DNA of 64,000 bases from Eustoma russellianum (Eukaryota > Streptophyta > Magnoliopsida > Gentianales > Gentianaceae), in assembly GCA_036186865.1 (NCBI GenBank), contig AP025043.1, forward strand, positions 34,929,657-34,993,656. Direction: 5' to 3'. Positions 21,454 to 32,734 of the stretch are shown here, one piece after another. Under the pieces are notes generated by a model that was not told where the DNA came from, did not search any database, and saw only the letters and a program-made list of their open reading frames with translations. The position numbers and the translations under genes are program-made. Numbering within the stretch: the stretch's first letter is position 1; each line of letters begins with the position of its first letter.

Positions 21454-22770
21454 TGATGAGCCAAACGAAGGCTAGAAAACATTGCCAAGGACTTTGTCTC
21501 CTATTCCAAACTGATTTGAACACAAGCTATGTCAAAGAACATCTCCAAGATACCCCTTGAACTTTAACCATTGTTCTTGGCTCAATTTATGCCAACACCT
21601 CTCCCTCTTTGGCACTCCAACACATCTAAAACCTCAATGAGACCCTAAGATGCTGTAAACCAAATGATGGAGCAAATACTAACAAGTTCTAGGCTAGGAA
21701 CTTGAAAGAAAACCGTAAGTGGTCTTAAACTTCAACTTGAAATGTTGATAACTCCTCAAGGGAAATTCTGGTTGAAATGTGTATTGATAATGGTTGTATA
21801 TTGTTTTTGAGTTGTTGAGTTGTTTACAATCTGATTCTAACTCTACTTATACAAAACGAAAATGCTAAGAAGTACAAGTTTTAATGTACAAAGTACTACA
21901 CTAAAAATGACATGCTTGCTTTGAACAACTTTTGCTCCAAAAATGCTGGTTGCTTGCCGTGTATTCTTCTCTATTTCCAGCCTTCTTTTCTTGATTAATT
22001 TGATTGGATAAAAGATGGAGCAGCTTGCTTGAGAAATGCCTTTGATTGGTTGCAACTTGTAGCTTTGATTTTTCAAAGAATTTCCCTTAGACAACCGTAC
22101 ATTTCCTTGCTTGAATTCAGCCAAATTCTGATTGGTTCTTGTAGTGAGCAGCTTGCTTTGGATTGCATTTGATTGGTAGAAACTTTGGTGTTGAATTTTC
22201 AAAGGAAGTAATGCATAGTCCAGCCGTTTTTCTTCATTGATTTTGAGTGGTTCATTTGTTAAGCAGCTTGCTGAATTTTCTTCATTGTTTGTGATTGGTT
22301 CAATCATTTGGAAGACTCCTTCCTATTGGTTCTTGAATTGAGCAGCTTCCTCATTCTTGTTTTCAACGTGAAGAACATTGCTTGAAATTGACATGAGTGC
22401 TTGTCACCAAGCTGCTTGTAAGCTACTTGAATTTCACCTACTTGCTTGGACAAAAATTCAGATTCTAATTTGTATCTTCAAGCTTTGTTTGAACAATGAT
22501 ATCATTTGATCAAATGGAACATGGATAGATAGGTGTTCATGCTTCTTCAATGTAAAGCTCTCTTTGACCTATCTTCAAAGACACCAAGCAACAAACACAA
22601 TATGCACAAAATATATGACATGTCCTAAGGGTTAGTTAAGTCTATAAGACATAAGAACTAGCACTAGTGTGTGCGGAGTGAACAGTGATATGCCATGTCT
22701 TACAGAACCAACATGTGACAATACATGATACATGAAAATATGTTGCGTTGACCCCATCGTGGGCTCATCA
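21454..22770 (-). repeat. E5 3' LTR (1317 bp)
   Basis: It runs from TGATGAGCCAAACG to GTGGGCTCATCA on the plus strand. Differences from the other LTR are seen near 22590 (AACAAACAC versus AACTAACAC) and near 22684 (ACAGTGATA versus ACAATGATA). Repeated CAAGCTGC/CCAAT modules lie in 22010-22350. Confidence 0.95.
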
Positions 22771-22784
22771 TTCCCTCCCTCTTG
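22771..22784 (-). other. E5 polypurine tract
   Basis: The minus strand reads CAAGAGGGAGGGAA abutting the LTR. The preceding GATTCGAGGACGAATC matches the end of E4 pol, a relic of the autonomous ancestor. Confidence 0.9.
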
Positions 22785-22923
22785 AAAATGATTCGTCCTC
22801 GAATCTCAACATGGATAGAATAAGGGATAGGGGTTTAGGATGTACACGTATGCTCAACTACACCATAACCCAAATAGGAACATGATAATACAAATGGTGA
22901 AGGTGAAATACCTTGGTGCATCC
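22785..22923 (-). other. E5 segment between ORF stop and PPT
   Basis: About 140 bp of non-coding sequence. The PPT-proximal end matches E4 pol (ATTCGAGGACGAATC), but nothing else is recognisable. The same segment is conserved in E6 (53365-53504). Confidence 0.75.
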
Positions 22924-24219
22924 TTATCTTTGAAGAAAGAATAAGGTATGTACACGCTTTCTAAAATGTTTAGGATGTATTAACAATATGATAACAAAAA
23001 TTTTAGAACACATACATCCTAACAGATAAAACAACATCCGAAAAGCATATTGCAACATGTTAACACTAAATGTACAAATCTTACAGACATGTGCAATATT
23101 TAGACAAGATGTATCAATTGAGATGACAACATGCAGACATTCAACAAGATGAGATGAAATAGATATTTCAGAAATAAAATCTTCATCTATACTAAATATG
23201 TCATTCAATTCATTAACTAGTTCATCCAAGGATTTATGTTCATTTGTAGCTGAATCTATTTCAATAATGACATCATGATCAAGCTCTACATCAAGAAGAC
23301 AATCTAGTTCAGCTAACATCAAATCATAAGAATCTAGTTTATCAATGTCATTCTCAACAGAATTACTTACATCAATGTCATCAATGAAATGTACAGGATG
23401 TAATTCAGATTGTAACCCAGAAACAAGCATCTCAGCAGAATGCAAATCATGCACAGGGATTTCATTTATATGCATGTCATAATGTAAATCATTTTTAGAG
23501 AAAGTGTTATCACAATTAACATCATCTATAAGCAAACGACTAACACTTTGGAAATCACCAACAGATTCAAGTGAAGGGTCTTCTTCAGACAGTACACAAG
23601 ATTGAACATGCAATTCAGATAAAGGAGTTCCAGTTTCAGGCATGTTGGGGCTAATTTCATACAAACCATCATTCATAGAAATGTCAGCTTGCAAGTCTTT
23701 GTTCTTTTCAGATTCTATCAATACTTGCACCATGTCTCTAAGTTGAAGCAATGTATTTTCAATATTATCCATAGTCTGACTCAAATTGCTTAACTTAACT
23801 GGATTTGGTGTGTCATTTTCAGAATCACAAGAGTTCAGTTCATACCCAGAGTTTTGATTAACTTGCCATGGGATTAGGTTTGATTGAACAATCTTTGCCT
23901 TTTTATACATGTCATAAAGTGATGAGAATTTTTCAGACAACATGCAATCAGCGATCTCTTTATCTAATCCAGCAAAGAACCTAATCATGCTTAATTCCTC
24001 ATGTTCTTCAACATAAGCATAGTACAAATCATCAAGCATTTCATTGTAATATGCACTAACATCTTTATTGCACTGAGAAAGAGTTTGATATCTAGGAGTT
24101 TTACATTCCCAATATCCAACCCATAAACCATTCGTACGACCAAAGGAGTTCATACGTTTTTCCAGTTCATCATAGTCTCTCCTATGGCATTCAACTCCCC
24201 AAATGGTTTTTAGAATCAT
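22924..24219 (-). CDS. E5 single ORF: gag-like N-terminus, acidic middle, C-terminal membrane segment (431 aa)
   Basis: The ATG (24219) lies just after the conserved leader, at the position where E4 starts gag. Residues about 50-115 resemble the capsid C-terminal part of E4 Gag: the E4 pattern RFLAGLNKEIA is matched by RFFAGLDKEIA, followed by a YDMYKKAKI helix. No zinc knuckle, protease or RT motif is present. Residues about 120-375 are rich in Asp, Glu and Ser (for example HFIDDIDVSN). Residues about 387-415 are strongly hydrophobic (MLFYLLGCMCSKIFVIILL) and are followed by the basic KHFRKR near the end, so a membrane anchor is plausible. The E6 copy has the same length with 23 residue differences and no indel. 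Function unknown; a minimal Gag acting with a helper is one inference. Confidence 0.85.
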   Translation of the reverse strand: MILKTIWGVECHRRDYDELEKRMNSFGRTNGLWVGYWECKTPRYQTLSQCNKDVSAYYNEMLDDLYYAYVEEHEELSMIRFFAGLDKEIADCMLSEKFSSLYDMYKKAKIVQSNLIPWQVNQNSGYELNSCDSENDTPNPVKLSNLSQTMDNIENTLLQLRDMVQVLIESEKNKDLQADISMNDGLYEISPNMPETGTPLSELHVQSCVLSEEDPSLESVGDFQSVSRLLIDDVNCDNTFSKNDLHYDMHINEIPVHDLHSAEMLVSGLQSELHPVHFIDDIDVSNSVENDIDKLDSYDLMLAELDCLLDVELDHDVIIEIDSATNEHKSLDELVNELNDIFSIDEDFISEISISSHLVECLHVVISIDTSCLNIAHVCKICTFSVNMLQYAFRMLFYLLGCMCSKIFVIILLIHPKHFRKRVHTLFFLQR

Positions 24220-26718
24220 GTTTAATCAAAACAATCTCAAAAGCCAATTAAAATATTGATAAGATGCAAATACTCTACTTTATGTTGACAATTGTTCAAA
24301 ACAGCAATTTGGACTATTTCTCCTAAGGATTCAAGTAAATCACAGAAGTCAAATTGTTGTTTGGGCTGAAAGAAATCTACGGGGTTGTTTTAAGACAATC
24401 CCTCAATTTACTTTACAGCATATGCAATTATCAATTGTAGTAAAGTGAAAGTAAAGACACACAAACAAAGTGCTAGCAAGGTTTTGCTTTAGAAACTTTC
24501 AATACTTCAAAACTACAACACTTTGGGTTTGGTTTGGGCACTTTCTTTCTTTTGAGCTTTGCACGGGATTTTCCCTTTATGCAATGTTTAATTTTTGGCT
24601 TTTTCCTCACTTGGCTTTCTTGTGCAATTCTCTCTTGTCTTGCCTCCTACTTGTTGACAAATATTGGCTTTTCTCTCGCGTATTTCTCAATCAAGCTTAA
24701 TTTTCTTTCTTTAGATGGGTTTGCTTGATTGTTGTGAGACTACTCCTCACGGCCTACATGAGACATTGCCCACGGCCTTTAATTGCACAAGATTTGGTGT
24801 ATTTGGAATTTGAAAGTTCCTCGTACACAACACGGCTAAACACTATGTAGTGGGAATTCAATTCACAGTTACAACAAGTTCAAATCGTATATAGTGCAAT
24901 GTAAGTTCAGAAATTGATCTAAAACAACAATTGGATAGCTCTTTAACAATGTGGGGCTTAAACAATTCCTAACTTTCAGAATATATCTAAGTCCAATCAA
25001 GTTGTTTGAAACAATTGAAATCAACAAAAAGATAAAGCTATTAGCATACACCAAGATTTCAAATGAGCTTTANNNNNNNNNNGGGCACTTTCTTTCTTTT
25101 GAGCTTTGCACGGGATTTTCCCTTTATGCAATGTTTAATTTTTGGCTTTTTCCTCACTTGGCTTTCTTGTGCAATTCTCTCTTGTCTTGCCTCCTACTTG
25201 TTGACAAATATTGGCTTTTCTCTCGCGTATTTCTCAATCAAGCTTAATTTTCTTTCTTTAGATGGGTTTGCTTGATTGTTGTGAGACTACTCCTCACGGC
25301 CTACATGAGACATTGCCCACGGCCTTTAATTGCACAAGATTTGGTGTATTTGGAATTTGAAAGTTCCTCGTACACAACACGGCTAAACACTATGTAGTGG
25401 GAATTCAATTCACAGTTACAACAAGTTCAAATCGTATATAGTGCAATGTAAGTTCAGAAATTGATCTAAAACAACAATTGGATAGCTCTTTAACAATGTG
25501 GGGCTTAAACAATTCCTAACTTTCAGAATATATCTAAGTCCAATCAAGTTGTTTGAAACAATTGAAATCAACAAAAAGATAAAGCTATTAGCATTCACCA
25601 AGATTTCAAATGAGCTTTAAAAGTTGTTCTAAATCACACGGTTTTGGGCAGTTTGTTCTTTTTCCTTTTTCTGTTTTTGATGCAAATGATCTAAGTAATC
25701 TCAAGATGGCTAAATGCAACTTATTTGTTTCTAAATGCAATCTATAAGGCTGATACTATATCAACTAATGGAAAATCAGTTTTGATGCAACTAAGCTAAC
25801 TTGTTTTGTTTGGTTTTTAAGTGATCTATCCTACCTTGTTTTTGTTTGGTTTTTGTTTGTATGATGCAATCAGATTCTAGACTAAATGATACTAGATGCA
25901 AGGGTTGATGTTCAAACGTATGTCTCTTGAACTAGGCAGCACACTTACTAGCTAAAACTACTTTGTTTTGGTTCTTTGGTTTTCGGATTTATGGTGCTAA
26001 ACTAATCAACCAACTAAAACACTTAAACTATGTTGTAATTTAGTCTAACTAAGCTATATAAGGCAGCACTAAAAACGTTTTGAACAGTTTACACACAAGC
26101 TACTAGAAACAGAATTTTAACAAGTAGTAAACTATCAACTATTCTAGTTTTGGTGTTTCAAGTTTTCTGATTTTAAGGACACAACTACACTAACACTTAA
26201 ACTACTAGATTAAGGTCTAATGATGATCAACTAAGCTAAATATGGCAGCATATAAAACGTTCAAAACAGTTTGCACACATGAACTAAAAACAGAATTTAA
26301 ACAACTTGATTTCAACTACGATCAACCAACCTATATTTTTTTTTTGCTCAAGGTTTTTAGTTTGAAGGAGTTAAGTAAACTACCATTTAAAACTTCCAGA
26401 TTGGGACTTAATGAACACTATCTAAGCTAGGTTGAACAATTACAAGCTGGCCACACACGGTTTTTGCTTCAAGCTACACAATCAACTCCTAACACACTTA
26501 AGTCTAGTCTAAGCTGTTTTTGTGGGGTGTTTTCGGTTTTGCCACTTAACTAACTTACCAAACTATAGTATACTATCTAACAAGCACTTCAAAACATAAG
26601 CTAACTACCTAAACAAACAGCAAACTAAACGCAATAAAATCAGTTCAACATACGGTTGGGCAGCATCATTGTATATGCAAGTTTAATCAATGTAAACATG
26701 AATAGAAGACTAACCAAA
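24220..26718 (-). other. E5 leader, homologous to the E4 leader
   Basis: Non-coding and AT-rich. The part next to the ORF (AAAGCCAATTAAAATATTGA... context at 24238-24270) matches E4 at 30995-31025, and homology continues to the PBS. It contains the N gap and duplicated block described separately. Frequent AACTAA and CTAAAC words occur between 25700 and 26600. Confidence 0.85.
24536..25619. other. Assembly gap (10 N at 25073-25082) between two near-identical 537-bp blocks
   Basis: Block 24536-25072 and block 25083-25619 both start GGGCACTTTCTTTC and end GAGCTTTA, have equal length, and differ at about one base (ATACACC versus ATTCACC). The gap sits exactly between them. E6 and E4 have the segment once. 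This looks like two overlapping contig ends that were not merged. Confidence 0.93.
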
Positions 26719-26730
26719 GCTCTGATACCA
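26719..26730 (-). other. E5 primer-binding site (initiator tRNA-Met)
   Basis: The minus strand reads TGGTATCAGAGC, 2 nt from the 5' LTR at 26733. Confidence 0.95.
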
Positions 26731-26732
26731 AT

Positions 26733-28049
26733 TGATGAGCCAAACGAAGGCTAGAAAACATTGCCAAGGACTTTGTCTCCTATTCCAAACTGATTTGAAC
26801 ACAAGCTATGTCAAAGAACATCTCCAAGATACCCCTTGAACTTTAACCATTGTTCTTGGCTCAATTTATGCCAACACCTCTCCCTCTTTGGCACTCCAAC
26901 ACATCTAAAACCTCAATGAGACCCTAAGATGCTGTAAACCAAATGATGGAGCAAATACTAACAAGTTCTAGGCTAGGAACTTGAAAGAAAACCGTAAGTG
27001 GTCTTAAACTTCAACTTGAAATGTTGATAACTCCTCAAGGGAAATTCTGGTTGAAATGTGTATTGATAATGGTTGTATATTGTTTTTGAGTTGTTGAGTT
27101 GTTTACAATCTGATTCTAACTCTACTTATACAAAACGAAAATGCTAAGAAGTACAAGTTTTAATGTACAAAGTACTACACTAAAAATGACATGCTTGCTT
27201 TGAACAACTTTTGCTCCAAAAATGCTGGTTGCTTGCCGTGTATTCTTCTCTATTTCCAGCCTTCTTTTCTTGATTAATTTGATTGGATAAAAGATGGAGC
27301 AGCTTGCTTGAGAAATGCCTTTGATTGGTTGCAACTTGTAGCTTTGATTTTTCAAAGAATTTCCCTTAGACAACCGTACATTTCCTTGCTTGAATTCAGC
27401 CAAATTCTGATTGGTTCTTGTAGTGAGCAGCTTGCTTTGGATTGCATTTGATTGGTAGAAACTTTGGTGTTGAATTTTCAAAGGAAGTAATGCATAGTCC
27501 AGCCGTTTTTCTTCATTGATTTTGAGTGGTTCATTTGTTAAGCAGCTTGCTGAATTTTCTTCATTGTTTGTGATTGGTTCAATCATTTGGAAGACTCCTT
27601 CCTATTGGTTCTTGAATTGAGCAGCTTCCTCATTCTTGTTTTCAACGTGAAGAACATTGCTTGAAATTGACATGAGTGCTTGTCACCAAGCTGCTTGTAA
27701 GCTACTTGAATTTCACCTACTTGCTTGGACAAAAATTCAGATTCTAATTTGTATCTTCAAGCTTTGTTTGAACAATGATATCATTTGATCAAATGGAACA
27801 TGGATAGATAGGTGTTCATGCTTCTTCAATGTAAAGCTCTCTTTGACCTATCTTCAAAGACACCAAGCAACTAACACAATATGCACAAAATATATGACAT
27901 GTCCTAAGGGTTAGTTAAGTCTATAAGACATAAGAACTAGCACTAGTGTGTGCGGAGTGAACAATGATATGCCATGTCTTACAGAACCAACATGTGACAA
28001 TACATGATACATGAAAATATGTTGCGTTGACCCCATCGTGGGCTCATCA
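26733..28049 (-). repeat. E5 5' LTR (1317 bp)
   Basis: Same length as the 3' LTR and almost identical to it. Minus-strand TATAAGTAGAG near 27120-27130 is a plausible TATA box. The R/U5-like part (26733-27060) is close to the E4 LTR, whereas the first ~230 bp of the minus strand (28049-27820) are unlike E4 and lack its polyprotein tail. Confidence 0.95.
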
Positions 28050-28054
28050 CTATG
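28050..28054. repeat. E5 target-site duplication, right copy
   Basis: CTATG, matching 21449-21453. E4 pol resumes here. Confidence 0.95.
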
Positions 28055-30979
28055 GTAGAGAAATCCTTCACAAAATGTCTATAGAAGCTAGCTAATCCAT
28101 GAAAACTCCTAACATCTCCAGCAGACTTAGGGGTTGGCCACTCAGTTATGGATTTAACTTTCTCTTGGTCCATTTCAACTCCTTCAGCACTAATCACAAA
28201 TCCTAAGAATGTAACCTTCTCCAGACAGAAAGAACACTTCTTGAAATTAGCATACAACTTTTCTTTCTGTAGGTGACAAAAACAGCTCTAAGATGGATCA
28301 GATGTTCACTTAGGGTTTTGGAGTAGATAAGAATGTCATCAAAGTAAACTACTACAAATTTCCATATGAATTTCCTTAAGACCTCATTCATTAATCTCAT
28401 GAAAGTACTAGGGGCGTTGGTTAAACCAAAGGGCATAACTAACCATTCGTACAATCCAAATTTAGTCTTAAAGGCGGTTTTCCATTCATCACCTTCCCTA
28501 ATTCTCACTTGGAAATAACCTTGTTTAAGATCTACTTTGCTAAAGCATCTAGATCCATGTAACATATCCAACATGTCATCCAACCTAGGAATAGGGTATC
28601 TATACTTCACAGTGATCTTATTGATGGCTCTACAATCAGTACACATTCTCCAAGTTCCATCTTTCTTAGGGACAATGATAACAGGAACAGCACAAGGACT
28701 CATACTCTCTTTTACTTTACCTTGGGTCAATAATTCCTCAACTTGTTTTTGGATTTCCTTAGTTTTCTCTGGATTGGCTCTATAGGCAGGCCTGTTTGGT
28801 AGAACAGCTCCTGGAATGAAATCTATTTGATGCTCAATGCCTCTTAGAGGTGGTAAACCTGGGGGATCTCCTTCAGGAAACAAGCTAGAAAATTCTTGAA
28901 GTAAAGATGCAACTTCACTTGGTAAAGTAGATGGTATTTCAGATGAAGAGAACAGAGTTTCTTTGTAAAGCAAGACATAAACAGTTTTGTTTGATTTGAT
29001 AGCATGGAATACCTCACTTTGAGATGCAAAGAATGCACTTCTCTTGAGAGATGGTTCAGCAGAAACTTTGATTTCTTTCGGTTCAATTTTAAGATGAGAA
29101 GTTTTCAGTTGGTTTTCTTTGATGAAAATCCTTTCCAATTCCTTTTCTTTTGGATCATTATGGCCTTTTAACATTCGTTGTTGATCCTCAAAGACTTTGT
29201 GCGGGGGCAAGGCATTTAATTTGAATAGTTTGTTGTTATGCCTAAAGGAATATCTATTCAGGTAACCATCATATGTAACCTTGTTGTCAAATTGCCACGG
29301 TCTACCTAATAAGATATGACTTGATTGCATAGGGGCTACATCACATAACACCTCAGCAAAATACCCACCAATTGATAAAGAAACTAGGACTTGCTTTGTT
29401 ACTTTAACTTCACCACACTCATTAAGCCATGTAAGTCTATAAGGATGGGGGTGATTAATTAAAGGTAACTCAAGCTTCCTAACAAGTTCAAAACTTGCAA
29501 CATTGGTACATGAACCGGAGTCAATGATTAAAGTGCAGACTTTCTTTTTAACCATACAGTGAATGTGGAATATGTTCTCTCTTTGTATTTCAGGTTCTTC
29601 AGTTTTAATTTGGGCACTTAGAACTTGACGGACAACTAAGAACTCTTTTGTTTCACACATCAATCTCTCCACTAAGCTCTTCTTCTTCCTCACATGTTCG
29701 TTCAATTTCATTGTTTTCTTCACTCTCTTCCAATTCTTCTTCAGAATAATACTCATTAAACTCTTCAATAAACAAGATGCGTTTAGGGTTGGGACATTGA
29801 TTAGCAAAATGACCTTTTCCTAAGCATTTAAAACATTGAATATCACGAGTCTTAAAATTAGGCGTACCTTCCACCTTGGCTTCGCCTTTATCAGTGATTG
29901 GAAGCTTTGGACGATTTTGAATGTTCTGGGTTGATTTTCCTTGGAATCCACAGCCTTGACCTTGTTGTGGACGGAAAGGCGTCCTGGGCTGTGTTCTAGG
30001 AAAACTCAGAGGATTAGTCCGAAAAGAAGGGTTAGAAGTTTTTACCTTCAATTGTCTCTCCACTTTCTCAGCAATGTGAACCATAGAAGCCAGATCAGAG
30101 TAAGGTGTAAGTTCCACCTTAAATGCAATCTCTTTGTTCAAACCAGCTAGAAATCTAGCCATTGTGGCTTCCTCAACTTCTTCTATGTTAGCCCTGGTAA
30201 GCAGATGTTCTAATTCTTTATAAAATTCATCAACAGATCTATTACCATGAGAAAGTTGTTGCAATTTCTGGAAAATGCTTCTTTCATAGGAAGGAGATAT
30301 GAATCTCTTCCTCATCTCTTGTTTCAGCTCGGACCAAGTAACAACAGGGGGCTGTCTTGTTCTTCTCCTGGTGTTCTTCAATTGTTCCCACCAGAGTAAA
30401 GCATAATCTACAAATTCAAAAGTTGCATACCGCACTTTGGCCAATTCAGAATAGTTAGTGCAAGAATACATATGATCTACTTTTGTTTCCCATTGCAGAT
30501 ATGTTTCAGGATCACTTGGAAGGAGGGTATTATCAGTTTAATAGTAATGAACTCTTCTTCAAGATGTTCATCTCTATCAGGCTGACGTTCATCATACCGT
30601 TCTTCCGGATAGTGTTCTTCATTGTACTCAGGGAGATAATCAAATCTCTCCTCAAAAGAAATGTTCCTACGACCACCATTACTACCTCGACCTCTACTCT
30701 ACCTCTAAGTGATGTGACTTTTCTACGTTCAAAATGAGACTCATTACCATAAGAGGTGCCTTCTTGAAAAGGTATACTAGGTTCCTTTTGATCTGAGGTT
30801 GGCTTTTCTACTTTGCTTATCCTCTGTTTGTTATCCTCTATGTCACTTCTCATTAAACCAAACTGATTAACAAGGAAAGTGAGTGTTTGCTGTATATTCT
30901 CTAGGGTAACAGGGACTGGGGATGGGACAGGAGTAGATGGGGACAGGGATGGTGCATTATCTTTCTGTTGGGGACACAT
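28055..30979 (-). pseudogene. E4 gag-protease-RT (frameshifted)
   Basis: ATG 30979 begins MCPQQKDNAPSL. A frameshift near 30530 ends this part. Gag continues from about 30471 (YSCTNYSELAKVRYATFEF), with SVDEFYKELEHLL, RFLAGLNKEIAF and a CX2CX4HX4C knuckle (CFKCLGKGHFANQC), then shifts again near 29660-29700. Protease carries LIIDSGSCTNVAS; RT carries YRYPIPRLDDML and VVYFDDILIYS. A third shift near 28265 separates the RT thumb (MYANFKKCSFCLEKV), which continues to the E5 insertion. The gene is therefore broken by at least three shifts besides E5. The protein is a close relative of E1 and E8 Gag-Pol. Confidence 0.9.
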
Positions 30980-32720
30980 GATTCAGAAAACAATCTCAAA
31001 AGCCAATTAAAATATTGACAAGATGCAAATACTCTACTTTATGTTGACAATTGTTCAAAACAGCAATTTGGACTATTTCTCCTAAGGATTCAAGAAAATC
31101 ACAGAAGTCAAATTGTTGTTCTGGCTGAATGAAATCTACGGGGTTGTTTAAGACAATCCCTCAATTTACTTTACAGCATATGCAATTATCAATTGAAGTA
31201 AAGTGAAAGTAAAAGCACACAAACAAAGTGTCAGCAAGGGTTTGCTTTAGAAACTTTCAATATTTCAAAACTACAACACTTTGGTTCTTTTGGGCACTTT
31301 CTTTCTTTTGAGCTTTGCGCAGGATTTTCCCTTTTGCAATGTTCAACTTTGGGCTTTTCCTCACTTTCTTTCTTGTGCAATTCTCTCTTGTCTTGCCTCT
31401 TACTTGTTGACAAATATTGGCTTTTCTCTCGTGTATTTCTCAATCAAGCTTAATTTTCTTTCTTTGGGGGGGGGGGTTTGCTTGATTGTTGTGAGACTAC
31501 TCCTCACGGCCTACATGAGTCATTGCTCACGGCCTTCAATTGCACAAGGTTTGTTGTATTTGGAATTTGAAAGTTTCTCGTACACAACACGACTAAACAC
31601 TATGTAGTGAGAAATCAATTCACAATTACAACAAGTTCAAATTGAATATAGTGCAAGTTAAGTTCAGAAATTGATCTAAAACAACAATTGGATAGCTCTT
31701 TAACAGTGTGGGGCTTAAACAATTCCTAACTTCCAGGATGTATCTAAGTCCAACAAGTTGTTTGAAACAATTGAAATCAACAAAAAGATATAGCTATTAG
31801 CATTCACCAAGATTTCAAATGAGCTTTAAAGAGTTGTTCTAAACACACGGTTTGGGCAATTGTCCATTTTTTTTTCTTTTTTTCTGTTTTTGATGCAAAT
31901 GATCTAACTAATCTTAAGATAGCCAAATGCAACTTAGTTGTTTCTAAATGCAATTATAAGGGCTGATTACTCTAACAACTAATGGAAATCAGTTTTGATG
32001 CAAACTAGCTAACTTGTTTTGTTTTGGTTTTCGTTTGTATGATGCAATCAGTTTCTAAACTAGATGATACTAGATGCAAGTCTTTGTATTCTACTTAACA
32101 CACGTATATCAACTAGAACTAGGCAGCAAACATAGTTAACTAAAACTACTTTTTTTGTTCTTAGTTTTCGGTTTCTCTTGTACTAAACTAAACAACCAAC
32201 TAAACCTTTAAACTATGTTGTAAACTAGTCTAACCAAGCTAAATAAGGCAGCAACTAAAACGTCTAAAACAGTTTGCACACAACTACTAAAAACAGAATT
32301 TAACAACTTGATTACAAACTAAACTATCAACTAATCTAGTTTTGTGTTCAAGTTTTCTGTTTTAAGGACTTAACTAAACTACCATTTAAACTTCTAGATT
32401 AGGGCCTAATGAACATTGTCTAAGCTAGATTGAACAAGAACAACAAGTTTCACACGGTTTTGATCTAAACTACACAAACAGATTCTAATAACACTTAAGT
32501 CTAGTCTAAGTTCTTTTTTGTGGTATTTTCGGTTTTGCTACTTAAAACTAACTTACCAAACTGTTGTAAACTAACTAATAAACACTTTAAAACATAAAGT
32601 AACTATCTAAATTAACAGATTCTAAATGAACATAAAAAACAGTTTACTACACACGGTTTTGGGCAGCATCATTCATATGCAAGTTTAAACAATGTAAACA
32701 TGAATAGAAGACTAACCAAC
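30980..32720 (-). other. E4 leader
   Basis: 1.74 kb non-coding, collinear with the E5 leader (24220-26718) and E6 leader (50312-52068). It contains an 11-G run at 31466-31476. Small ORFs here are not conserved in frame between the copies. Confidence 0.85.
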
Positions 32721-32732
32721 GCTCTGATACCA
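32721..32732 (-). other. E4 primer-binding site (initiator tRNA-Met)
   Basis: The minus strand reads TGGTATCAGAGC, 2 nt from the 5' LTR at 32735. Confidence 0.95.
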
Positions 32733-32734
32733 AT

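Larger units (their letters stand above)
21454..28049 (-). mobile_element. E5: non-autonomous LTR retrotransposon with one gag-like ORF
   Basis: Two LTRs of exactly 1317 bp, PBS, PPT and a CTATG duplication define a complete minus-strand insertion in E4 pol. The internal region has no protease, RT, RNase H or integrase. It holds a leader homologous to that of E4 and a single 431-codon ORF. The given length of 6596 bp includes a probable assembly duplication (24536-25082), so the real size is near 6.05 kb, close to E6 (5842 bp). The LTRs differ at about two positions, which points to a very recent insertion. Confidence 0.95.

Noticed and set aside
24536..25619. Biological tandem duplication in the E5 leader
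   Set aside because: The copies flank a 10-N gap, are of equal length and nearly identical, and E4 and E6 have one copy; an assembly artefact is more likely.
31466..31476. Run of 11 G as a regulatory or quadruplex element
   Set aside because: A single homopolymer in a leader; related copies lack it (TTTCTTTAGATGGG in E5), so it may be an expansion or sequencing error.
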